Below, in pieces: positions 36,408 through 43,384 of a stretch of 64,000 nt of DNA. Location of the stretch: positions 1,488,001 through 1,552,000 of the forward strand of contig NZ_CP166871.1 in NCBI RefSeq assembly GCF_041379045.1. The letters are read 5' to 3'. Numbering within the stretch: position 1 is the stretch's first letter; each line of letters opens with the position of its first letter. The stretch comes from Thalassotalea ponticola (GTDB taxonomy: Bacteria; Pseudomonadota; Gammaproteobacteria; Enterobacterales; Alteromonadaceae). The notes under the pieces were generated by a model. It did no database searches. It worked only from the letters and a program-made list of their open reading frames with translations, and was not told the origin of the DNA. The translations under genes and the position numbers were made by a program.

Positions 36408-38420
36408 ATGAGAAAAGTGTGTCGATTAGCCCTTGCCATATCGTTGGCTGTTACTGCATGGTCAGGCGCCGCAGAAACCCAAACAGTCACCATGAAAGAC
36501 TTACCTGAGTTGGCTCAGGAAAAGCAGCACGAAAAAGCAAGTAAGCGAATATCGGCCACTTTTGCTCGACAGCACTACAAGAAGTTTGCCTTTGATGATG
36601 CCCTTTCGGCAGAGGTCTATGACCACTATCTCACTCAGCTAGACTACGCGCGAAACGTTTTTCTGCAATCTGATGTTGATGGCTTTGCACGCTACAAAAA
36701 TCAATTTGATGACATGGTGACTTCAGGCGACTTGGCGCTAGCGTATGAGATGTACAATTTAAGCGTCAAACGTCGCTTTGAGCGCTATCAATATGCCTTG
36801 TCATTACTGGATAAAGAGTTTGATTTCTCGGTTGATGAATCGTATCAATTTGACCGCGAAGATATGCCGTTTGCCAAGTCGCGTGAAGAGCTCGACGAGC
36901 TTTGGCGCAAACGGGTGAAATACGATGCGTTAAATTTGAAACTAGCAGGCAAAAGTTGGGACGATATTCAAAAAGTTTTAACCAAGCGCTATAACTATGC
37001 GATGAAGCGGTTGAGCCAAAGTGAACCTGAAGATGTGTTTCAAGTGGTTATGAATTCGTTTTCACGCACCGTTGAACCGCACACCTCATACTTGTCACCA
37101 CGTAATGCTGAGCGTTTCCAAATGGAAATGAATCTCAAATTAGAAGGCATAGGGGCAGTACTTCGCATCGAAGATGACGTTACGGTAATTCAAAGCATTG
37201 TCACCGGTGGTCCGGCTGATAAGTCGAACAAACTGAAACCCAAAGACAAGATCATTGGTGTTGCCCAGGGCGACGAATCCTTTGTCGATGTTGTTGGCTG
37301 GCGTTTAGATGAGGTCGTTGATTTAATCAAAGGGCCCAAAGGCACCACGGTTCGCTTGCAAGTTGAGAAGGGTGAAGACTCGCCGGTCATTGACACCGTG
37401 TCCATTGTTCGCGACACCATTAAGTTGGAAGATAGAGCGGCTAAAGCCGAAATCTATGACCAAGGCGATAAGAAACTGGGAGTGATCACCATTCCTAGTT
37501 TTTACAACAAATTGTCAAGCGATGTCGCACAAGAGCTAGCTAAGTTGAAAGAGCAAAACGTGCAAGGTGTGATCGTTGACCTTCGCGGTAATGGCGGAGG
37601 CTCGTTAGTTGAAGCCACTTTGTTGACCGGTTTGTTTATTGATCAAGGCCCTGTGGTGCAGGTACGCGATGGCGCCAACCGTGTAGAAGTGAACAAAGAT
37701 AACGATGGCATTAGCTATTACGACGGCCCACTGACGGTGATGGTTGATCGCTACAGTGCATCAGCATCTGAAATTTTTGCTGCCGCATTGCAAGACTATG
37801 GTCGCGCGCTGATCATTGGCGAACACACGTTTGGTAAAGGCACCGTGCAACAACATCGCCGATTAGGACGCGTATATGACTTATACGATAATCCATTAGG
37901 CTCTATTCAATTTACCATCGCTAAGTTTTATCGCATCAATGGTGGCAGTACGCAACACAAAGGTGTTGTCCCTGATATTCAGTTCCCATCGGCGATAGAA
38001 CCAAGTGAATGGGGTGAGAGTCGCGAGGAAAATGCATTGCCTTGGGATAAAATTGACAAAGCCTCGTACTCCAAGCTTGATGACTACAGTGACGAAATTT
38101 CGTATCTGCAATCACTGCATGCTGAACGGATAAAGTCTAACGAAGAGTTCAATTATTTGCTTGAAGATATAGCCTATTATCGCGAAAACAAAGATAAACA
38201 GACGGTATCGCTTAATTACCTAGAGCGCAAAGCTGAGCGCGAAGAAAGCCAAGAAAAACGCTTAAAACGCGCTAACTTACGCTTGAAAGCACAAGGTAAA
38301 GAAACGGTTGCGTCGGTTGACGATATTCCTGAGGCATTATCTGAGATTGATCCGTTTTTAGATGAGGCGGCCAATATCACCATGGACTTTATTGAAGTAG
38401 GGCGCTTAGCAAAGAAGTAG
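36408..38420 (+). CDS. prc: Carboxy-terminal processing (tail-specific) protease Prc
   Basis: Prc is a periplasmic Ser-Lys protease that degrades proteins by their C-terminal tails and trims envelope proteins such as MepS. The 670-residue protein has a signal peptide (about 1-22), a helical N-domain and a PDZ domain (about 230-320, GIGAVLRIEDDVTVIQSIV). The catalytic dyad is Ser452 (YSASASEIFAAA) and Lys477 (FGKGTVQQ), identical in numbering to E. coli. A C-terminal DUF3340-like tail follows. AUCGGAG lies 10 bases before the ATG. A strong terminator ends the unit. Confidence 0.96.
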   Translation: MRKVCRLALAISLAVTAWSGAAETQTVTMKDLPELAQEKQHEKASKRISATFARQHYKKFAFDDALSAEVYDHYLTQLDYARNVFLQSDVDGFARYKNQFDDMVTSGDLALAYEMYNLSVKRRFERYQYALSLLDKEFDFSVDESYQFDREDMPFAKSREELDELWRKRVKYDALNLKLAGKSWDDIQKVLTKRYNYAMKRLSQSEPEDVFQVVMNSFSRTVEPHTSYLSPRNAERFQMEMNLKLEGIGAVLRIEDDVTVIQSIVTGGPADKSNKLKPKDKIIGVAQGDESFVDVVGWRLDEVVDLIKGPKGTTVRLQVEKGEDSPVIDTVSIVRDTIKLEDRAAKAEIYDQGDKKLGVITIPSFYNKLSSDVAQELAKLKEQNVQGVIVDLRGNGGGSLVEATLLTGLFIDQGPVVQVRDGANRVEVNKDNDGISYYDGPLTVMVDRYSASASEIFAAALQDYGRALIIGEHTFGKGTVQQHRRLGRVYDLYDNPLGSIQFTIAKFYRINGGSTQHKGVVPDIQFPSAIEPSEWGESREENALPWDKIDKASYSKLDDYSDEISYLQSLHAERIKSNEEFNYLLEDIAYYRENKDKQTVSLNYLERKAEREESQEKRLKRANLRLKAQGKETVASVDDIPEALSEIDPFLDEAANITMDFIEVGRLAKK

Positions 38421-38449
38421 GCTAAGCGTTATCACTCACCACAGATAAA

Positions 38450-38480
38450 AGAGGTTGATATCGGTCAACCTCTTTTTTTT
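38450..38480 (+). terminator. Intrinsic terminator after prc
   Basis: AGAGGTTGA (38450-38458) and TCAACCTCT (38465-38473) with a TATCGG loop, then seven more T. Confidence 0.93.
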
Positions 38481-38908
38481 TGCCTAAGCAACGCCTGGTG
38501 CAATTATCTCCCATCATCGATCAATCCCTGCCCAGTTGAGATAGAAATTAACCACTAGCTTTTCTTATAAATGGTTGGTCTTTGACCTAAAGTGTCTCGT
38601 TTATGGCGACAATATCGGTACGCGTCTTAGCTTTAAATAACAATCGAAAGTATATATCGCAATAGTCATTACGCTTTTGCTGTTTTGCATTGTATCATTT
38701 GTGACCAGAGGTTGTGTTTTTTATCATCAGTCAAACCAAATAATCAGATAAATAAGCAGAAATGTAGGCCAAAGGGCTTACTTTTGTAGGCATTTGTAAT
38801 AGTCTGATAACACAGTTTTTACCAAGAAATAGCAACTGAGAACAATATAGTCACTTAGTTAATAGAAAAAACAATAACGCTATTTCGCAACAAAAGGTTC
38901 TACATAAG
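38481..38908. other. Intergenic region upstream of the NhaC-type gene
   Basis: The region is about 430 bases, AT-rich, and presumably the promoter and leader of the antiporter gene. I see no convincing gene, repeat or strong hairpin. CAAAAGG at 38891-38897 is the likely ribosome binding site. Confidence 0.35.
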
Positions 38909-40411
38909 ATGTCTGAAAAAACACCGATTACCTCGCCCAGCTTATTGGATGCGGTGACGCCTATCTTTGCAATGATTGTGTTTTTATGTGCAGGGGTATT
39001 TTATTTTGGCGATAGCTCTTCTAGCGGTCCTAATCAAATCGGTTTGTTAATGGCCACGGGCGTGGCGTTGTTAATCGGTTTTAAAAACGGTTATCGTTGG
39101 CAGGCAATGGAAAAGGCAATTATCAAAGGTATATCGATTTCACTTGGTGCCGTGATGATCTTGTTAGTGGTTGGCTCACTAATTGGTACATGGTTATTAG
39201 CCGGTACAGTTCCTACGCTAATATACTATGGCTTAACGGTGCTCAATCCGAGCTACTTTTACGCGGCAACGTGCATAATCTGTGGCATTGTGGCGATGTC
39301 TATCGGTAGCTCTTGGACCACGGCGGCAACAGTAGGTGTTGCCTTATTAGCGGTAGGTGACGGTTTAGGGCTATCACCAGCGATAACCGCTGGCGCAATT
39401 ATTTCAGGTGCCTATTTTGGTGATAAAATCTCACCTTTATCAGAAACCACAAATTTAGCGCCTGCCGTAGCCGGCTCAGAGCTATTTGCGCATATTCGCT
39501 ACATGTTATGGACAACAATACCATCAATTGTCACCGCGTTGATTCTGTTCTTGTTACTGGGTATAAGCGCCGATGTCAGTCAAAATACTGATAATGCGAT
39601 GCAAATGAAGCAGGTATTATCTCAGCACTTTGACATCAGTGTATTCAATTTACTTCCCTTAGTTGTATTGTTGGCATTAGCGATTAAGAAGGTACCTGCG
39701 TTTTTATCCGTGGCAATTGGTGCAATCGTTGGTGCTATATGGGCGGTTATTTTTCAGCAAGATGTCATTAGCGCGCTAGCGGGCGATTCTAAATCGCTGG
39801 TTGAAGCCAATATCACCGTTGTTTGGACGGCGTTTTTTGACGGTGTTGCGTTTAGCACGGGTAACGCAAATATTGATAGTTTGTTAAGTCGTGGCGGCAT
39901 GTCAGGTATGTTAAACACGGTGTGGTTAATTATCTGTGCCTTGACCTTTGGTGCCGTGCTAGAACACTTGGGGATATTACAACGTTTAATGACGGCTATT
40001 CTATCAGGTGTACGATCGGTTGGTGGGTTGATTTCCAGTACCGTCGGTACCTGTATCGCCACCAACTTGGTCGCCGCTGATCAGTACATGGGCATTGTAA
40101 TGCCGGGACGCATGTTTAAACAGGAGTATCAGCGTCGGGGCTTACATCCGTTAGTGCTATCTCGAACCCTTGAAGACTCAGGTACGTTGACCTCACCCTT
40201 GATCCCGTGGAACAGTTGTGGTGCGTACATGTATGGTGTACTGGCGGTTAATCCGCTTGAGTACGCCATGTACGCATTTTTTAACTTAATCAATCCTATT
40301 TTAGCCATTGTTTATGCCAGCATTGGTTTTAAGATAAAAACACTGGGCCAAGATTTGATCTCGCCAAAACAAACAACCTCAATTGCCACCGGCGTTGCAT
40401 CACAAAATTAG
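38909..40411 (+). CDS. nhaC: NhaC-family Na+/H+ antiporter
   Basis: This 500-residue polytopic inner-membrane protein has about 12 helices. Diagnostic stretches are VGSLIGTWLLAGTVPTLIYYG, SIGSSWTTAATVGVALL, SGAYFGDKISPLSETTNLAP and the C-terminal LEDSGTLTSPLIPWNSCGAYM, all typical of the NhaC family (PF03553). Members exchange sodium for protons, and some exchange malate or lactate instead, so the exact substrate is open. A sodium role suits a marine organism. The gene is monocistronic, with a long upstream region and a terminator after it. Confidence 0.9.
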   Translation: MSEKTPITSPSLLDAVTPIFAMIVFLCAGVFYFGDSSSSGPNQIGLLMATGVALLIGFKNGYRWQAMEKAIIKGISISLGAVMILLVVGSLIGTWLLAGTVPTLIYYGLTVLNPSYFYAATCIICGIVAMSIGSSWTTAATVGVALLAVGDGLGLSPAITAGAIISGAYFGDKISPLSETTNLAPAVAGSELFAHIRYMLWTTIPSIVTALILFLLLGISADVSQNTDNAMQMKQVLSQHFDISVFNLLPLVVLLALAIKKVPAFLSVAIGAIVGAIWAVIFQQDVISALAGDSKSLVEANITVVWTAFFDGVAFSTGNANIDSLLSRGGMSGMLNTVWLIICALTFGAVLEHLGILQRLMTAILSGVRSVGGLISSTVGTCIATNLVAADQYMGIVMPGRMFKQEYQRRGLHPLVLSRTLEDSGTLTSPLIPWNSCGAYMYGVLAVNPLEYAMYAFFNLINPILAIVYASIGFKIKTLGQDLISPKQTTSIATGVASQN

Positions 40412-40468
40412 AGCAAGTCCAACATTACACAGTGCGCTACCTTCATTGATATGGCATGAAAAAATAAA

Positions 40469-40498
40469 AAGGTTTAGTTTTACAACTAAGCCTTTTTT
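40469..40498 (+). terminator. Intrinsic terminator after nhaC
   Basis: AAGGTTTAGTT (40469-40479) pairs with AACTAAGCCTT (40484-40494), one G-T pair, TTAC loop, followed by T. Confidence 0.9.
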
Positions 40499-40718
40499 GT
40501 TTCACACAGTGCTGCATCCTATCATCCGTCATTCTTGTGGTCGCACTAAATAAGTTATTGTAAACACTAAATTAACTCGTTATGGTAAAGACAGCTTTAG
40601 ACATCTTTATGTCGCCAATATCTATCGCTTCATCACCATCTGAGTCAAATCCAAATGACGTTTGGCAATGGTCGTGAGTTGAAAAGAAAGAATGTTTTTA
40701 CCAAACAGGTGAGTCATT

Positions 40719-41591
40719 ATGGGCAAACAACATCTACGTGCGTCAACACTCTTGCTACTCGTTGCAGTAGGAGCATTGTCAGCTTGCGCCAGTAAACAAA
40801 CACGACACAAGAGCAGTGTTGTCGACTATCTTTATCCCACCTCTGCAGAAATGGCCGTTGAACCAACGATACCAACACTCACCTTACCACTAAAAGTTGG
40901 TATTGCGTTTGTGCCAGAGCAGGTTTCACAGTATCGCGGTGCGAACATGTGGTCAGGAGTGGCCGGTGGTGGCATGCTGACAGAAGCGGAAAAATCAAAC
41001 TTACTTGAGAAGGTAGCCGATAATTTTCGCCAATACGATTTTGTTAGCGCGATTGAAGTTATCCCATCGGCGTATCTTACACCCAAGGGCAGCTTTCAAA
41101 ACCTTGAACAGATCAAAACGATGTACGGTACCGATGTGATCGCACTGGTGTCTTATGATCAGGTTCAATTTACCGACGAAGGCTTGCTCTCGTTAACCTA
41201 CTGGACGCTGGTAGGTGCCTACGTTATTTCGGGTGAGAAGAACGACACTAGCACCATGCTCGATACCGCAGTCTACGACATTCGCAGCAAAGCGTTGTTG
41301 TTTCGAGCACCGGGTACAAGCAACATTAAAGGTCGGTCTACACCGGTTAACTTAAGTGAAGAGCTACGCAGCGATAGCCGCGAAGGCTTCGAGCAAGCAG
41401 CACAGGTAATGACTCAAAATCTAGACAATCAATTAGCAAAGTTTAAAGAGACTTTAAAAGCTGATCCAAGTAAAGCCAATATTGTTCATAAACAAGGATA
41501 CTCAGGAAGCGGTTCACTTAACCTCACCGTTTTATTACTGCTTTTTTGTGTTCCGTTCAGATCTACACTGCGCACAAGACTGCGTGGGTGA
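40719..41591 (+). CDS. Rhombotarget-type lipoprotein with GlyGly-CTERM-like tail
   Basis: The product is 290 residues. The N-terminus has the lipobox LSAC with Cys23. The body contains VVDYLYPT and LPLKVGIAFVPEQ, then LTEAEKSNLLEKVADNFRQYDFV and VSYDQVQFTDEG, the pattern I associate with the rhombosortase-target lipoprotein family. The C-terminus has a Gly/Ser patch (GYSGSGSL), a hydrophobic helix and a basic end (RTRLRG), resembling a GlyGly-CTERM sorting signal cut by a rhomboid-type protease. If so, the protein is both lipidated and C-terminally processed. No rhombosortase gene is in the window. The function is unknown. Confidence 0.78.
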   Translation: MGKQHLRASTLLLLVAVGALSACASKQTRHKSSVVDYLYPTSAEMAVEPTIPTLTLPLKVGIAFVPEQVSQYRGANMWSGVAGGGMLTEAEKSNLLEKVADNFRQYDFVSAIEVIPSAYLTPKGSFQNLEQIKTMYGTDVIALVSYDQVQFTDEGLLSLTYWTLVGAYVISGEKNDTSTMLDTAVYDIRSKALLFRAPGTSNIKGRSTPVNLSEELRSDSREGFEQAAQVMTQNLDNQLAKFKETLKADPSKANIVHKQGYSGSGSLNLTVLLLLFCVPFRSTLRTRLRG

Positions 41592-41642
41592 TATAAGCGG
41601 CTAAGTGACCTGAAAGCTTAAGAGATTAACTAGGAGAATACA

Positions 41643-42032
41643 TTGAACACATTGATAATCAGTTTGATATTGGCAGCCTTGCTACCTTTTATCGCCAAGA
41701 TACCGTTAGTCGTTGCTATGCACAAGGCCGGAGGTTACGACAATAAGCACCCCAGACAACAACAAGCGAGTTTAACCGGGTTTGGCGCGCGGGCGCTAGC
41801 GGGTCATCAAAATGCATTTGAGTCGCTGATTATTTTTGCCCCAGCAATTGCTCTTGCTGTAGCAACAGGGACGACAGGTGATGCGGTTCAAACATTGGCA
41901 CTAATGCACATTGTGTTTAGAGTGGTATACCATGTTCTGTATTTGGTTAATGTAAGTACCTTGCGTTCAATTTCTTGGCTATTGGCGATAGGGTGTTCGT
42001 TTGCGATTATGTGGCATTGCATCGCCAGCTAA
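41643..42032 (+). CDS. MAPEG-family membrane protein
   Basis: This 129-residue protein has four predicted helices. RALAGHQNAFESLIIFAPAIALA is the core MAPEG signature (eicosanoid and glutathione metabolism family), and HIVFRVVYHVLYL is the conserved third-helix motif. Bacterial members are poorly characterised. The start is TTG at 41643, with AGGAG at 41631-41635 ideally spaced, and no ATG is available nearby. It lies 51 bases after the rhombotarget lipoprotein. A long inverted repeat lies 14 bases past its stop. Confidence 0.85.
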   Translation: MNTLIISLILAALLPFIAKIPLVVAMHKAGGYDNKHPRQQQASLTGFGARALAGHQNAFESLIIFAPAIALAVATGTTGDAVQTLALMHIVFRVVYHVLYLVNVSTLRSISWLLAIGCSFAIMWHCIAS

Positions 42033-42045
42033 ACTAAGAGCGTGG

Positions 42046-42115
42046 AACATCTGCGATTGTTCAGATCTTGAACGTAGTGGAGCGAACATTTGAAGAGTCG
42101 CCATTTGCAGATGTT
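42046..42115. repeat. 70-bp inverted repeat after the MAPEG gene
   Basis: AACATCTGC (42046-42054) and GCAGATGTT (42107-42115) form perfect 9-base outer arms. Inside is a small GTTCA-GATCT-TGAAC hairpin. There is no T run. It lacks the unpaired spacer expected of an attC site. Confidence 0.6.
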
Positions 42116-42420
42116 AAGGCCGGTAACGTGTATCGCTGTGTCTCGTGTATTGCCGTATCGGCCTGAGAAGTAGGCTTATTCCATACGAACTTTTTGAAAG
42201 AAAAAATGGTTTTCTGTTTGTGCTTGAATAAACCTGTCAATAACCGCTACGGGCACATTTGCGCCTGTCGGATAAGTATATAAGTTATTGATTAATAAAT
42301 GCAGTGGCGAACGTCTGTTGCGAGCGATCAACGGTCGGTTTAGTAATACCGATAATTATCATTTAATAAAACGTGGAATAATTCCGTGTTTCATGGATAT
42401 TTCCACTTATTGCAACTGTT
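42116..42420. other. Region before the small cassette-like gene
   Basis: About 300 bases with no supported gene. A 62-codon frame at 42288-42476 overlaps the next gene in another frame and shows no protein-like features. Confidence 0.3.
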
Positions 42421-42657
42421 ATGAGGATCAAAAGAGTGTTAGAGGACGTCAAGAATGCTTTTCATTTTGCGTTTGACAAATTCAGCCCGATTTTGGTCGG
42501 ATGGACAATCGGCTTATATTTCTTAGGCGCTTTTTCATCTCCTGAGAATATTGACAATACTCATATAGCAAATTTTGATCGCTTTATAACCCTTTGTTTA
42601 ATTTGTTTTGGTTTAGCCTTTTTATTTAAGCTTTTTAAGTTGCGCAGATCCCCATAA
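42421..42657 (+). CDS. Small two-helix membrane protein, cassette-like
   Basis: The 78-residue product starts MRIKRVLEDVKNAFHFAFDKFSP, then has a first hydrophobic helix (ILVGWTIGLYFLGAF) and a polar loop (SSPENIDNTHIANFDR). A second helix (FITLCLICFGLAFLFKLF) and a basic end (KLRRSP) follow. No family is recognised. There is no good Shine-Dalgarno, so the start is uncertain. Its stop codon lies inside the first arm of an attC-like site, the usual layout of an integron gene cassette. A real gene is likely but not certain. Confidence 0.55.
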   Translation: MRIKRVLEDVKNAFHFAFDKFSPILVGWTIGLYFLGAFSSPENIDNTHIANFDRFITLCLICFGLAFLFKLFKLRRSP

Positions 42658-42752
42658 CAAGGCAATAAAGTCATGGACGCAAAACAGTTGGCTGCGCTCG
42701 TGCCTCGCTTATTTTAGCCAACTATTTTGCGCCACTTATTGAGGTGTTATTA
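42652..42752 (+). other. attC-like recombination site (integron cassette type)
   Basis: Outer arms ATAACA (42654-42659) and TGTTAT (42745-42750) pair, with AAC and GTT in the R box positions. Three bases on each side (AGG and AGG) do not pair, like the unpaired central spacer. Then CAATAAAGT (42663-42671) pairs with ACTTATTG (42734-42741), leaving one extra base on the left arm, like an extrahelical base of the L box. Inside, GCGCAAAAYAGTTGGCT-type arms pair again around a loop. The R box GTTATTA differs from the GTTRRRY consensus, so this is attC-like rather than certain. No integrase gene is in the window. Confidence 0.6.
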
Positions 42753-42794
42753 CCTCGAAACCAGCGTATATTAGCAATTGCTAACGGGCAGAAA

Positions 42795-43230
42795 ATGGCA
42801 CAAAACGGCCGGTCAAGACACATCGAAACTGAAGGAGATCCCATCCAAAACCATGATGGGATGACGGCTTAATTTTCTGATTTAGTTAATGACTCTGAAT
42901 GGCACAAAGCTGCCGGTCAAGACACATCGAAACTGAAGGAGTTCCCATCCAAAACCATGATGGGATGACGGTTTAATTTTTCTGATTTAGTTAATAACTC
43001 TTAATGGCACAAAGCTGCCGGTCAAGCTACATCGAAACTGATAGAGATCCCATCCAAAAGCATGATGGGATGACGCTGAATTGTTTCTAATTATGTGAGC
43101 GACTTTGAATGGCACAAAGCTGCCGGTCAAACCACATCGGAACTGAAGGAGATTCCATCTGAAAACATGGTGGAATGACGATGTTCTTTTTCTCATATTG
43201 TGACTGGCTCTGAATTGCACAAAGCAACCA
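42795..43230. repeat. Tandem array of about 105-bp repeats, four full copies plus one partial
   Basis: Units begin ATGGCACAAA at 42795 and recur at 42899, 43004, 43109 and, decayed, 43214 (periods 104, 105, 105, 105). Each holds GCTGCCGGTCAA, ACATCGRAACTG and a hairpin with 8-base arms around a 9-base loop. In copy 1 the arms are ATCCCATC (42838-42845) and GATGGGAT (42855-42862). In copy 4 they are ATTCCATC (43152-43159) and GGTGGAAT (43169-43176), so a C-G pair has become T-A. Because 105 is a multiple of three, a minus-strand frame stays open across copies; I read that as a by-product. Confidence 0.92.
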
Positions 43231-43384
43231 CAATGTACCACGTCAACAATTGTCACTAAAGAGGCCAAAAACTTACAGCAACGATCCCCGCATTGCGATA
43301 GTTTAGCTTTGTCACAGTTGCATTAACTAACAGGGTAGGTAGAATCAAAGCAACACAATATTATTAAAAACATCTCTTTGTTAT

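Noticed and set aside
42046..42115. A second attC site upstream of the cassette-like gene
   Set aside because: The outer arms pair over nine bases without the unpaired spacer and extrahelical base that attC sites show.
42288..42476. 62-codon frame overlapping the small membrane protein gene
   Set aside because: No protein-like composition, and it overlaps a better frame that ends at the attC-like site.
42987..43268. 93-codon minus-strand frame with internal 35-residue repeats
   Set aside because: It is the translation of the 105-bp tandem array, whose period is a multiple of three; the DNA hairpin, not the peptide, shows the conserved pattern, and there is no ribosome binding site.
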